Assembly: GCF_000718775.1 (NCBI RefSeq)
Contig: NZ_JOCB01000036.1
Coordinates: 30,002-94,001, forward strand
Length of the DNA stretch: 64,000 bases
Direction: 5' to 3'
Source: Streptomyces sp. NRRL S-31
GTDB lineage: Bacteria; Actinomycetota; Actinomycetes; Streptomycetales; Streptomycetaceae
Below are positions 1 to 8,367 of this stretch, in pieces (the first letter of the stretch is position 1; each line of letters starts with the position of its first letter). The notes beneath the pieces are model-generated. The model had not been told where the DNA came from. It saw only the letters and a program-made list of their open reading frames with translations, and made no database searches. The translations under genes were made by a program, and so were the position numbers.

Positions 1-168
1 TGGGCGACGTCCTGCCCGCCGCCCCGGCACAACTTCCTCACCCTGCCGCGGATCCGCAGCGAATCCCCGGCGTTCGACCTGCACCACCCCGAGATCGCCG
101 CGCTCGAACAGCTTGAGCACGCCGGTCACGGCACCGCCGTCGCGGGCAGCAAGGAGGCCGGCAAGTGA
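1..168 (+). CDS. ctaD: Cytochrome c oxidase subunit I, C-terminal end (partial)
   Basis: Only the last 55 codons are in the window, open from base 1 and ending at a TGA at 166-168. The translated tail contains the block [20 protein letters not shown], typical of the cytosolic C-terminus of actinobacterial aa3 oxidase subunit I, which carries haem a and the haem a3/CuB oxygen-reducing site upstream of this window. The stop overlaps the GTG start of ctaF (GTGA, 165-168), so the two subunits are translationally coupled. The identification rests on the tail sequence plus the ctaF neighbour; the catalytic part is not visible. Confidence 0.88.
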   Translation, partial: WATSCPPPRHNFLTLPRIRSESPAFDLHHPEIAALEQLEHAGHGTAVAGSKEAGK

Positions 169-563
169 AGATCCAGGGTCGGATGTTCATCTGGCTGAGC
201 GTCTTCATCCTGATCATGGCCATCGTGTATGGCGTGTGGTCGAAGGAGCCGGCCGGCACCACGGCGCTCTTCCTGGCCTTCGGCCTGTCCGTCATGATCG
301 GCTTCTACCTGGGCTTCACCGCCCGGCGGGTCGACGCGGGCGCCCAGGACGACATGGAGGCCGATGTCGCGGACGACGCGGGCGAGCTGGGCTTCTTCAG
401 CCCGCACAGCTGGCAGCCGCTCATGCTGGGCTTCGGCGGCGCGGTCGCCTTCCTCAGCATCGCGGTCGGCTGGTGGCTGATCTACTTCGCCGCCCCGTTC
501 ATCCTGGTCGGCCTGTTCGGCTGGGTGTTCGAGTACTACCACGGTGAGAACCGCACCCAGTAG
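165..563 (+). CDS. ctaF: Cytochrome c oxidase subunit IV, actinobacterial type (CtaF)
   Basis: A 132-residue integral membrane protein with four hydrophobic segments at about residues 8-26, 33-52, 84-104 and 106-124, separated by an acidic loop (about 58-75). Length and pattern match the small actinobacterial subunit IV, which stabilises the aa3 oxidase in the bc1-aa3 supercomplex and has no catalytic residues of its own. The GTG start overlaps the ctaD stop by 4 bp. A perfect hairpin 20 bp after the stop ends the transcript, so ctaE and qcrCAB downstream form a separate transcription unit. Confidence 0.93.
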   Translation: MKIQGRMFIWLSVFILIMAIVYGVWSKEPAGTTALFLAFGLSVMIGFYLGFTARRVDAGAQDDMEADVADDAGELGFFSPHSWQPLMLGFGGAVAFLSIAVGWWLIYFAAPFILVGLFGWVFEYYHGENRTQ

Positions 564-582
564 GGCGCGCTGAACGCACCGG

Positions 583-616
583 GAGCCCGGACCTTCCTGA
601 CGGAGGGTCCGGGCTC
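583..616 (+). terminator. Terminator after ctaD-ctaF
   Basis: Perfect 11-bp stem (583-593 with 606-616, gagcccggacc/ggtccgggctc) and a 12-nt loop, 20 bp downstream of the ctaF stop. There is no long T-run, as is usual for Streptomyces terminators. Confidence 0.8.
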
Positions 617-695
617 TCCTCGTTTGCCGCAGCGCCGTTCGCCCGGATGGGTTACCCGCCGCGCCGGTAGTCTCTCCATCTCATAGCGTGATCGT

Positions 696-1958
696 ATGAA
701 CCACATTGCGCGGACCCGCACCGTCGTCAGCTGCGCCCTGCTGGTGACCACCCTGGGTGCGGGCGTCACCGCTTGCGGTTCGGACGGCGACCCCCTGTCG
801 GCCAGGCCGTACGACGCAGCGGACCTGATCTCCTTCAACGGCCCCACCGAAGCGGGGAAACGGGCCGATCCGGACAAGCCCCTGGAGGTCACCGCCAACA
901 GCGGTGAGGGCCGCATCACGGACGTCACGGCCCAGGACTCCACAGGGCGCTACGTGACGGGCGAACTGGCCGCCGACGGCAGCCGCTGGCACAGCACCTC
1001 CCCGCTGGCCGCCAACGCCCACTACACGGTCACGGTGAGCACCGAGGACGAGGACGGCGCACCCGGCCGCAAGGTCCTCACGTTCGACACCAGCAAGCCC
1101 ACCGGCAAGAAGCGGCTGGGCGTCACGTTCGGGCCCGGAGCGGGCACCTACGGCGTCGGACAGCCCATCACGGCCCAACTCGACCAGGACATCAAGGACA
1201 AGGGACAGCGTGCCGTCGTGGAACGCGCCCTGAGGGTGGACTCCGTGCCGGCCGTACCGGGCTCCTGGTACTGGGTGAGCGGCAAGGAGCTCCACTACCG
1301 CCCCAAGGACTACTGGCCCGCCCACGCCACCATCCAGGTGCACAGCAACCTGGACGGCATCAGGATCGGCGACCGGCTGTGGGGCGGGACGGCCAAACCC
1401 CTGAAGATCACCACCGGCGACCGGGTCGAGGCCGTCACGGACGCCGCCACCCACCAGCTCACGTACTACCGGAACGGGCAGCAGGTCGAGCAGATCCCGG
1501 TCACCACCGGCAAGGCCGGCTTCGAGACCCGCAACGGCGTCAAGGTCGTACTGGAGAAGCAGTACTTCGTACGGATGCGCGGCACCACCGTCGGCATCGC
1601 CGAGGGCACCTCCGACTCCTACGACCTGCCGGTCTACTACGCCACCCGGGTCACCTGGTCCGGCGAGTACGTCCACGCCGCCCCCTGGTCCGTCGGATCG
1701 CAGGGCTCCGCCAACGTCAGCCACGGCTGCACCGGTATGAGCACGTCGAACGCCGAGTGGTTCTTCGACAACATCCGCACCGGTGACATCGTCAAGGTCG
1801 TCAACTCCAACGGCGACCCCATGGAGCCCTTCGGCAACGGCTTCGGCGACTGGAACGTCGACTGGAAGAAGTGGCGCGCGGGCAGCGCCCTGTCCGGCGG
1901 CGCCCAGGACGGCCCGGCACCGGCGGACGCGGCGAGGATCCAGCCGGCCGCCCTGTGA
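696..1958 (+). CDS. L,D-transpeptidase lipoprotein (YkuD domain)
   Basis: 420 residues. The N-terminus is a lipoprotein signal peptide with the lipobox VTAC at about residues 24-27, so the mature protein is anchored to the outer face of the membrane. Two immunoglobulin-like segments (about 45-250) precede a YkuD catalytic domain. The active-site block near residues 343-352 reads SHGCTGMS, containing the catalytic cysteine and the preceding His. Such enzymes form 3-3 peptidoglycan cross-links and resemble mycobacterial LdtMt2 in layout. The chosen ATG gives a complete signal peptide. The gene sits alone between cytochrome oxidase units; there is no sign that it is functionally linked to respiration. 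Confidence 0.92.
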   Translation: MNHIARTRTVVSCALLVTTLGAGVTACGSDGDPLSARPYDAADLISFNGPTEAGKRADPDKPLEVTANSGEGRITDVTAQDSTGRYVTGELAADGSRWHSTSPLAANAHYTVTVSTEDEDGAPGRKVLTFDTSKPTGKKRLGVTFGPGAGTYGVGQPITAQLDQDIKDKGQRAVVERALRVDSVPAVPGSWYWVSGKELHYRPKDYWPAHATIQVHSNLDGIRIGDRLWGGTAKPLKITTGDRVEAVTDAATHQLTYYRNGQQVEQIPVTTGKAGFETRNGVKVVLEKQYFVRMRGTTVGIAEGTSDSYDLPVYYATRVTWSGEYVHAAPWSVGSQGSANVSHGCTGMSTSNAEWFFDNIRTGDIVKVVNSNGDPMEPFGNGFGDWNVDWKKWRAGSALSGGAQDGPAPADAARIQPAAL

Positions 1959-2098
1959 GCACACCCGGGGGGCGCGGGACACCGCGCGGCCGGCCGGCGC
2001 GGACCGGCCGCCGCGCACCGTCCTCGCGCCCCGACGGCCCGGGGAGTTCCGTGCGCGGCGGACCGGACCGGACCGCGGCGCCCGCCTCCCCGGCCCCG

Positions 2099-2500
2099 CT
2101 AGGCGCTCAGCAGCCTCTTGCGGCGCAGCAGGGACGCCAGCGCGGAGGCGAACTCCACCGGGTCCACCGGCAGCGTCACCGCCGCGTCGGCCCGGCTCCA
2201 GGTGGCCAGCCAGGCGTCCTGCGGACGGCCCATCAGCAGCAGCACCGGCGGGCAGTCGAAGACCTCGTCCTTGATCTGCCGGCACACCCCCATGCCGCCC
2301 ATCGGCACGGCCTCGCCGTCCAGCACGCAGACGTCGATGCCCCCCTTGTCCAGTTCCCGCAGCACCGCCCCGGGGGTCGCGCACTCCACGAACTCCACCA
2401 GGGGGACGTCCTGAGCCGGCCGGCGCCCGGCGGCCAGCCGTACTTGCTCTCGGGTGCTGGAGTCGTCGCTGTAGACCAGCACGGTGGCGGTCGGCTGCAT
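2099..2500 (-). CDS. Degenerate response-regulator receiver domain protein
   Basis: 133 residues, start ATG at 2500 preceded by GGAGGAAC. The fold reads as a lone CheY-like receiver: an acidic pair (YSDDSS) near the N-terminus, a hydrophobic strand ending in a candidate phospho-acceptor (VCVLDGEA), then strands LLLMG and VTLP. The usual Thr/Ser of strand 4 and the conserved Lys of strand 5 are absent (MG and TLP), so it is probably not a normal phospho-switch. No output domain and no kinase adjoin it. It faces away from ctaE, whose promoter lies in the 154-bp gap. The longer upstream frame (to 2905) overlaps ctaE and lacks this start signal. The function is unknown. Confidence 0.75.
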   Translation of the reverse strand: MQPTATVLVYSDDSSTREQVRLAAGRRPAQDVPLVEFVECATPGAVLRELDKGGIDVCVLDGEAVPMGGMGVCRQIKDEVFDCPPVLLLMGRPQDAWLATWSRADAAVTLPVDPVEFASALASLLRRKRLLSA

Positions 2501-2627
2501 TGTTCCTCCGGGACGTCGGCGTCGTACGGACGGGACGGACAGGGCCGTCTGCGCGGATGCTACTCCCATGAACACCACGTCAGCACCGGTTCGGCGGGCG
2601 GCAACACTCCGAACGGCACCCCCCGGA

Positions 2628-2664
2628 GTGAGCGCGAGATAAGCGACCGACATAATGTCGGTCG
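2628..2664 (+). promoter_or_regulatory. Candidate ctaE promoter and 21-bp inverted repeat over the start codon
   Basis: CATAAT at 2651-2656 resembles a -10 box, with a weak -35-like GTGAGC 17 bp upstream (2628-2633). The same bases lie in a perfect inverted repeat (2644-2664, 10-bp arms around one A) spanning the annotated ATG at 2655. No Shine-Dalgarno is visible before this ATG. If the -10 is real, transcription would start around the in-frame GTG at 2664, giving a leaderless mRNA. Confidence 0.4.
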
Positions 2665-3275
2665 TGGCGACAGCAACGACAGTAGAAACCGGGCACGCGC
2701 ACCCGTCGGTCAACCGGCCGAACCTCACCAGCGTCGGAACCATCATCTGGCTGAGTTCCGAGCTGATGTTCTTCGCGGCCCTCTTCGCGATGTACTTCAC
2801 CCTCCGGTCGGTGACCGGACCGGACCACTGGAAGGAGATGGCGCACGCGCTCAACGTGCCCTTCTCCGCGACGAACACCACGATCCTGGTGCTCTCCTCC
2901 CTCACCTGTCAGCTCGGCGTGTTCGCCGCCGAGCGCGGCGATGTGAAGAAGCTCCGTGGCTGGTTCATCCTCACCTTCATCATGGGTGCGATCTTCATCG
3001 GCGGTCAGATCTACGAGTACACGGAGCTGGTGAAGAAGGACGGCATCTCGCTGTCCTCCGACCCGTACGGCTCGGTGTTCTACCTGACCACCGGCTTCCA
3101 CGGCCTGCACGTGACGGGCGGTCTCATCGCCTTCCTGCTGGTCCTCGGCCGTACCTACATGGCCAAGAGGTTCACTCACGAGCAGGCGACCGCCGCCATC
3201 GTCGTGTCCTACTACTGGCACTTCGTCGATGTCGTCTGGATCGGCCTTTTCGCCACGATCTACTTGATCAAGTAG
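2655..3275 (+). CDS. ctaE: Cytochrome c oxidase subunit III
   Basis: 206 residues with five transmembrane segments and the family blocks [34 protein letters not shown] and [11 protein letters not shown]. Subunit III of the aa3 oxidase has no redox centre; it binds lipid and stabilises proton and oxygen entry into subunit I. It is the first gene of ctaE-qcrC-qcrA-qcrB, the standard actinobacterial arrangement that couples part of the oxidase to the cytochrome bc1 complex. The start is uncertain: ATG 2655 lacks a ribosome site and lies in a palindrome, and in-frame GTG 2664 is an alternative that removes three residues. Confidence 0.95.
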   Translation: MSVVATATTVETGHAHPSVNRPNLTSVGTIIWLSSELMFFAALFAMYFTLRSVTGPDHWKEMAHALNVPFSATNTTILVLSSLTCQLGVFAAERGDVKKLRGWFILTFIMGAIFIGGQIYEYTELVKKDGISLSSDPYGSVFYLTTGFHGLHVTGGLIAFLLVLGRTYMAKRFTHEQATAAIVVSYYWHFVDVVWIGLFATIYLIK

Positions 3276-3336
3276 CGGGACCGCTCCCGCACATCCAGAA
3301 GCACCGACGCAGAAGATCCTGACACCGGGGTAATCC

Positions 3337-4149
3337 GTGAAAAAGCTCTCCGCACGACGACGCCATCCGCTGGCGGCGGTCGTCGTCCTACTCCTCGCGC
3401 TGGCGGCCACTGGGGGGCTGTACGCCGCGTTCGCGCCCGCGGGCAAGGCGCAGGCCGATGAAACCTCCCAGTCCCTGACCATCAAGGAGGGCAAGAAGCT
3501 CTACGAGGTCGGCTGCGCCAGCTGCCACGGCACCGGTGGCCAGGGCTCCTCCGACGGCCCGAGCCTGGTCGGTGTCGGCGCCGCCGCGGTCGACTTCCAG
3601 GTGGGCACCGGCCGGATGCCGGCCTCCACCTCCCAGATGGCGCAGATCCCGCGCAAGAAGGTCGTCTACACGCAGGCCCAGATCGACCAGCTCGCCGCGT
3701 ACGTCGCGTCGCTGGGCGCCGGCCCGAACGTGCCGACCAAGCAGCAGTACGGCCCCGCGGGTGCGGACATCGCCCAGGGCGGCGAGCTGTTCCGCACCAA
3801 CTGCGCGCAGTGCCACAACGCCACCGGCGAGGGCGGCGCCCTGACCCATGGCAAGTACGCGCCGAGCCTCGCGGGCGTCGCTCCCAAGCACATCTACGAG
3901 GCCATGCAGACGGGCCCGCAGAACATGCCGTCCTTCCCCGACACCACGATGTCGGAGAAGAACAAGAAGGACATCATCGCGTACCTGAACGCGGTCAACG
4001 GCGATGAGACCGAGAACCCGGGTGGTCTGAAGCTGGGCGGCCTCGGGCCGGTCAGCGAGGGTCTGTTCGGCTGGATCTTCGGCCTCGGCACGCTGATCGT
4101 GGTCGCCGTCTGGGTCGCCGCTCGGACCGCAAAGGCCAAGAAGTCATGA
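3337..4149 (+). CDS. qcrC: Dihaem cytochrome c subunit of the bc1 complex
   Basis: 270 residues. An N-terminal hydrophobic segment (about 10-32) serves as signal/anchor. Two c-type haem motifs follow, CASCHG and CAQCHN, each in its own cytochrome c domain, and a C-terminal membrane helix lies near residues 240-262. This tethered dihaem cytochrome replaces soluble cytochrome c in actinobacteria, passing electrons directly from the Rieske protein to the aa3 oxidase. It starts with GTG and ends in ATGA overlapping qcrA. Confidence 0.96.
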   Translation: MKKLSARRRHPLAAVVVLLLALAATGGLYAAFAPAGKAQADETSQSLTIKEGKKLYEVGCASCHGTGGQGSSDGPSLVGVGAAAVDFQVGTGRMPASTSQMAQIPRKKVVYTQAQIDQLAAYVASLGAGPNVPTKQQYGPAGADIAQGGELFRTNCAQCHNATGEGGALTHGKYAPSLAGVAPKHIYEAMQTGPQNMPSFPDTTMSEKNKKDIIAYLNAVNGDETENPGGLKLGGLGPVSEGLFGWIFGLGTLIVVAVWVAARTAKAKKS

Positions 4150-5204
4150 GTAGCCAAGACATTCCAGAAGAGAACCTGCCCGCTGAGCGGGACCACGCGC
4201 ACGGCGCGGTAGGGGTCGCGGACGAGGAGAACCCGTTCTCGGACCCGGGCCTGCCGCCGCACGAGCACCGGATCCAGGACATCGACGAGCGGGCCGCCAA
4301 GCGGTCCGAGCGTGTGGTGGCCCTGCTGTTCACGGTGTCGATGCTGGCCACCATCGGCTTCATCGTCGCCTACCTGGCCATCCCGAACGACAAGCAGATC
4401 TTCGTCTTCCCGATCGGTCACATCAGCGCGATGAACTTCGCGCTGGGCCTGACCCTCGGCGTGGCGCTGTTCTGCATCGGCGCGGGCGCGGTCCACTGGG
4501 CCCGCACCCTGATGTCGGACGTGGAGGTCGCCGACGACCGGCACCCGATCGAGGCCTCTCCCGAGGTCCGTGCGAAGGTCCACGCGGACTTCCGCCAGGG
4601 CGCCAAGGAGTCGGCGTTCGGCCGCCGCAAGCTGATCCGCAACACGATGTTCGGCGCGCTGGCCCTGGTGCCGCTCTCCGGCGTCATGCTGCTCGGCGGT
4701 CTCGGCCCGGCGCCGAAGACGAGCCTGCGCCACACCATGTGGGCCAAGGGCAAGCGCCTGGTCAACATGAACACGAACCAGCCGCTGCGTCCCGAGGACG
4801 TCGCCGTCGGCTCGCTCACCTTCGCCAAGCCCGACGGCCTGGAGGAGCACTCCGAGGAGTTCCAGACGGAGATCGCCAAGGCGGCCCTGATGATCGTCCG
4901 GCTCCAGCCGGGCAACATCAAGGACAAGCGCGAGCTCGACTGGTCCCACGAGGGCATCGTCGCCTACTCGAAGATCTGCACCCACGTCGGCTGTCCGATC
5001 TCGCTCTACGAGCAGCAGACGCACCACGTGCTGTGCCCGTGCCACCAGTCCACCTTCGACCTCTCCGACGGAGCCCGAGTGATCTTCGGTCCCGCCGGCC
5101 ACGCCCTGCCGCAGCTGCGCATCGGCGTGGACAGCGAGGGTTACCTCCAGGCGCTCGGCGACTTCGAGGAGCCCGTCGGTCCTGCATTCTGGGAGCGCGG
5201 ATGA
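4146..5204 (+). CDS. qcrA: Rieske iron-sulfur subunit of the bc1 complex
   Basis: 352 residues. Three N-terminal membrane segments (about 55-78, 90-117 and 160-185) are typical of the actinobacterial form, which is longer than proteobacterial Rieske proteins. The 2Fe-2S ligands are visible as CTHVGC and CPCHQS. The protein takes electrons from menaquinol and passes them to the haems of QcrC. It overlaps qcrC upstream and qcrB downstream by 4 bp (ATGA), giving tight coupling within the operon. Confidence 0.97.
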   Translation: MSSQDIPEENLPAERDHAHGAVGVADEENPFSDPGLPPHEHRIQDIDERAAKRSERVVALLFTVSMLATIGFIVAYLAIPNDKQIFVFPIGHISAMNFALGLTLGVALFCIGAGAVHWARTLMSDVEVADDRHPIEASPEVRAKVHADFRQGAKESAFGRRKLIRNTMFGALALVPLSGVMLLGGLGPAPKTSLRHTMWAKGKRLVNMNTNQPLRPEDVAVGSLTFAKPDGLEEHSEEFQTEIAKAALMIVRLQPGNIKDKRELDWSHEGIVAYSKICTHVGCPISLYEQQTHHVLCPCHQSTFDLSDGARVIFGPAGHALPQLRIGVDSEGYLQALGDFEEPVGPAFWERG

Positions 5205-6838
5205 GTACTTCAGCGAACGAGACGTCCCGCTCGCGCGGGAAGGCACCGGCCGGCGAACGTGTCGCCGACTGGGCCGACGGCCGGCTCGGGATCTACTCCC
5301 TGGCCAAGGCCAACATGCGCAAGATCTTCCCCGACCACTGGTCGTTCATGCTGGGCGAAGTGTGCTTGTACAGCTTCCTCATCATCATCATCACGGGTGT
5401 CTATCTGACGCTGTTCTTCCACCCGTCGATGAACGAGGTGGAGTACCACGGCTCGTACGTCCCGCTCCAGGGGCAGCTGATGTCCGAGGCGTTCAGCTCG
5501 ACCCTGCACATCTCCTTCGACGTGCGCGGTGGTCTGCTCATCCGGCAGATCCACCACTGGGGCGCGGTGGTCTTCATCGCGGGCATGTTCGTGCACATGA
5601 TGCGCGTGTTCTTCACCGGCGCGTTCCGCAAGCCGCGTGAGATCAACTGGCTGTTCGGCTTCCTGCTGTTCGTCCTGGGCATGTTCACCGGTTTCACCGG
5701 TTACTCGCTCCCGGACGACCTGCTCTCCGGCACCGGTGTCCGCTTCATGGAGGGCGCGATCCTGTCCGTGCCCATCGTCGGCACGTACCTGTCGTTCTTC
5801 CTCTTCGGCGGCGAGTTCCCGGGCGGCGACTTCGTGGCCCGCTTCTACTCGATCCACATCCTGCTGCTGCCGGGCATCATGCTGGGCCTGGTGGTGGGCC
5901 ACCTGATCCTGGTCTTCTACCACAAGCACACGCAGTTCGCGGGTCCCGGCAAGACGAACAAGAACGTCGTCGGCATGCCGCTGCTGCCGGTGTACATGGC
6001 GAAGGCGGGCGGCTTCTTCTTCCTGGTCTTCGGTGTCCTCGCCGCCCTCGCGGCGATCGCGCAGATCAACCCGATCTGGGCGATCGGCCCCTACCGTCCG
6101 GACCAGGTGTCGACCGGCGCCCAGCCCGACTGGTACATGGGCATGGCCGAGGGCCTGATCCGCGCGATGCCGGGCTGGGAGATCAACTTCTGGGGCCACA
6201 CCCTGGTCCTGGGCGTGTTCATCCCGCTGGTGCTGTTCGGCGTGATCCTCGGCGTGATCGCCGCGTACCCGTTCATCGAGTCCTGGGTCACCGGGGACAA
6301 GCGCGAGCACCACATCCTGGACCGCCCGCGCAACGCCCCGACCCGTACCGCGTTCGGTGTCGCCTGGCTGACCGTGTACTTCGTGATGCTGATCGGTGGT
6401 GGCAACGACATCGTCGCCACGCACTTCCACCTGTCGATCAACGCGGTCACCTGGTTCGTCCGGATCGCCTACTTCGTCGCCCCGGTGGTCATGTTCATCG
6501 TGACCAAGCGGATCTGCCTGGGTCTCCAGCGCCGCGACCGCGACAAGGTGCTGCACGGTCGCGAGACCGGCATCATCAAGCGGCTGCCGCACGGTGAGTT
6601 CATCGAGGTGCACGAGCCGCTCAGCCAGGAGCAGCTGCACACGCTCACCGCGCACGAGCAGTACCAGCCGGCCGAGATCGGCCCGACGGTCGACGAGAAC
6701 GGTGTCGAGCGCAAGGTGCCGGCCTCGCAGAAGCTGCGGGTCAAGCTGTCCAACGCCTACTACGGGGAGGACAACCAGATCCCGAAGCCGACCGTCGACG
6801 AGTACAAGGAGATCACGAGCGGCCACGGCCACCACTGA
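5201..6838 (+). CDS. qcrB: Cytochrome b subunit of the bc1 complex
   Basis: 545 residues, ATG at 5201 overlapping the qcrA stop. Eight or more hydrophobic helices carry the haem-ligand histidines (for example in HHWGAVVFIAGMFVHMMR) and the menaquinol site. A hydrophilic C-terminal extension of about 100 residues (from about 440) is usual in actinobacterial QcrB and contacts the supercomplex. The enzyme oxidises menaquinol at the membrane and contributes to the proton gradient. It is the last gene of the operon; a 12-bp perfect hairpin follows. Confidence 0.97.
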   Translation: MSTSANETSRSRGKAPAGERVADWADGRLGIYSLAKANMRKIFPDHWSFMLGEVCLYSFLIIIITGVYLTLFFHPSMNEVEYHGSYVPLQGQLMSEAFSSTLHISFDVRGGLLIRQIHHWGAVVFIAGMFVHMMRVFFTGAFRKPREINWLFGFLLFVLGMFTGFTGYSLPDDLLSGTGVRFMEGAILSVPIVGTYLSFFLFGGEFPGGDFVARFYSIHILLLPGIMLGLVVGHLILVFYHKHTQFAGPGKTNKNVVGMPLLPVYMAKAGGFFFLVFGVLAALAAIAQINPIWAIGPYRPDQVSTGAQPDWYMGMAEGLIRAMPGWEINFWGHTLVLGVFIPLVLFGVILGVIAAYPFIESWVTGDKREHHILDRPRNAPTRTAFGVAWLTVYFVMLIGGGNDIVATHFHLSINAVTWFVRIAYFVAPVVMFIVTKRICLGLQRRDRDKVLHGRETGIIKRLPHGEFIEVHEPLSQEQLHTLTAHEQYQPAEIGPTVDENGVERKVPASQKLRVKLSNAYYGEDNQIPKPTVDEYKEITSGHGHH

Positions 6839-6864
6839 TCACCACGTCGCCACACCACGCTGAG

Positions 6865-6893
6865 GGGCCCCGTCCGGGTTGCGGACGGGGCCC
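6865..6893 (+). terminator. Terminator after qcrB
   Basis: Perfect 12-bp stem (6865-6876 with 6882-6893) and a 5-nt loop, 26 bp after the qcrB stop, followed by a short TT. It separates the respiratory operon from trpD. Confidence 0.9.
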
Positions 6894-6974
6894 TTCGCGG
6901 TGTCCCGGGATGGATAGGGTGGACCTGTTCGAGAATCGTCCCCGTAGTCACGGGATACCACCCAGGAGCGGCTG

Positions 6975-8039
6975 ATGAGCGCTGTGACCCCCGCTGGAGG
7001 CGACACCGCGGCGGGCCGCTCCTGGCCCGTCCTGCTGAACGGCCTGCTCGACGGCCGGGACCTGTCCGCGGACGAGACCGCCTGGGCGATGGACCTGATC
7101 ATGCGCGGCGAGGCGACCGACGCCCAGGTCGCCGCGTTCATGGTGGCGCTGCGGGCCAAGGGCGAGACGGTCGAGGAGATCACCGGACTCGTCCGGACGA
7201 TGTACGCGCACGCCAACGTCATCGAGGTGCCCGGACCGGCCGTCGACATCGTCGGTACCGGCGGCGACGGCGCCAAGACGGTGAACATCTCCACGATGTC
7301 CGCGATCGTCGTCGCCGGCACGGGCGCGAAGGTCGTCAAGCACGGCAACCGCGCCGCCTCCTCCGCCTCCGGCTCCTCCGACGTCCTGGAGAAGCTCGGG
7401 ATCAACCTCAACCTGACCCCGCTGCGGGTCGCCGAGGTCGCCGAGGAAGCCGGCATCACCATCTGCTTCGCGGTGCGGTTCCACCCGTCGCTGCGCCATG
7501 TCGCCCCGGCTCGGGCCCAGTTGGGCATCCGGACCACCTTCAACGTGCTGGGTCCGCTGACCAACCCGGCGCGGGTGCGGGCACAGGCCGTCGGCGTGGC
7601 GGACCCCCGCATGGCGCCGATCGTCGCCGGTGTCCTCGCCGAACGGGGCAACTCCGCGCTGGTCTTCCGCGGCGACGACGGCCTGGACGAACTGACCGTC
7701 ACCGCCCCGTCCCGGGTGTGGGCGGTCCGGGACGGCAAGGTCACGGAGCAGACCTTCGACCCGCGGGACGTCGGCCTCGACCTCGTCCCCGTGGACGCCC
7801 TGCGCGGCGCGGACGCCTCCTACAACGCGGAGGTCGCCCGCCGGCTGCTGGACGGCGAGCGGGGGGCCGTCCGGGACGCCGTGCTGCTGAACTCGGCGGC
7901 GGCGCTGGTGGCCCTCCAGCCCTCGGACGCGCCGCTCACCGAGCAGCTCCGCGCGGGCATGGCGAAGGCCGCCCTGTCCATCGACTCCGGGGCCGCGAAG
8001 CGGTCACTGGAGCGCTGGGTGGCCGCGAGCAACGCCTAG
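6975..8039 (+). CDS. trpD: Anthranilate phosphoribosyltransferase
   Basis: 354 residues. It transfers phosphoribose from PRPP to anthranilate, the second step of tryptophan synthesis. The PRPP-binding glycine-rich loop [17 protein letters not shown] and the downstream block [18 protein letters not shown] are clear. AGGAG lies 6 nt before the ATG. The gene stands alone here, away from other trp genes, but the window also encodes the anthranilate synthase trpEG (31.8-33.6 kb). The stop codon lies in a short sequence, cctagg-g-tttcgt-like, that recurs after other genes in this window. Confidence 0.96.
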   Translation: MSAVTPAGGDTAAGRSWPVLLNGLLDGRDLSADETAWAMDLIMRGEATDAQVAAFMVALRAKGETVEEITGLVRTMYAHANVIEVPGPAVDIVGTGGDGAKTVNISTMSAIVVAGTGAKVVKHGNRAASSASGSSDVLEKLGINLNLTPLRVAEVAEEAGITICFAVRFHPSLRHVAPARAQLGIRTTFNVLGPLTNPARVRAQAVGVADPRMAPIVAGVLAERGNSALVFRGDDGLDELTVTAPSRVWAVRDGKVTEQTFDPRDVGLDLVPVDALRGADASYNAEVARRLLDGERGAVRDAVLLNSAAALVALQPSDAPLTEQLRAGMAKAALSIDSGAAKRSLERWVAASNA

Positions 8040-8107
8040 GAGATTTCGTCCCGCGATCCGGACACGGGTTGCGGGACGACGATCATTTCCCGTACTTTCC
8101 TGAACCA

Positions 8108-8240
8108 GGTCATGAGTGACAGTCATGAGGCCCCGGCCGACTGTCCGGCAACCCTCCGTCCGTGGCGGGGTGCCCCGGGTGAAGACCAGGCCGTGGACAG
8201 CAAGGTCCACGGCAAGCGCGGATCCCTCGCGCACTCTTCC
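8108..8240 (+). promoter_or_regulatory. SAM-IV riboswitch
   Basis: The leader carries the conserved SAM-IV core as I remember it from actinomycete examples: GGTCATGAGTGACAG at the 5' end, GGCCCCGGCC, then GCAACCCTCC, GGCGGGGTGCCCCGGGTGA and AGACCAGG (to about 8190), which closes P1. A perfect 8-bp hairpin (8191-8212) follows. It is the 5' leader of the class V aminotransferase gene at 8368. S-adenosylmethionine binding is expected to repress expression. The identification is by eye; a covariance-model search would confirm it. Confidence 0.88.
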
Positions 8241-8301
8241 GGGTGCGGGACCAGGGATCCTGGTCGTCGAGGAGTCTTCCGTGAGCAAGCGAATGCTTTA
8301 G
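8233..8301 (+). promoter_or_regulatory. Candidate riboswitch expression platform with six-codon leader ORF
   Basis: A strong Shine-Dalgarno, GAGGAG at 8269-8274, lies 6 nt before GTG AGC AAG CGA ATG CTT TAG (8281-8301), a six-residue ORF. ACTCTTC at 8233-8239 can pair with GAGGAGT at 8269-8275, enclosing a second stem (8250-8255 with 8259-8264). This arrangement could hide the ribosome site. Whether the peptide is translated is not known. Confidence 0.4.
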
Positions 8302-8367
8302 GGCCGCAGAGCCCCGCCTCCGCACACCCTTCTCTCTTCTTCGCCGTCCTGCCACGGGAGTTTCGCC

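Noticed and set aside
5210..6835. A 541-codon minus-strand frame opposite qcrB
   Set aside because: Antisense shadow of cytochrome b, with no start signal or domain.
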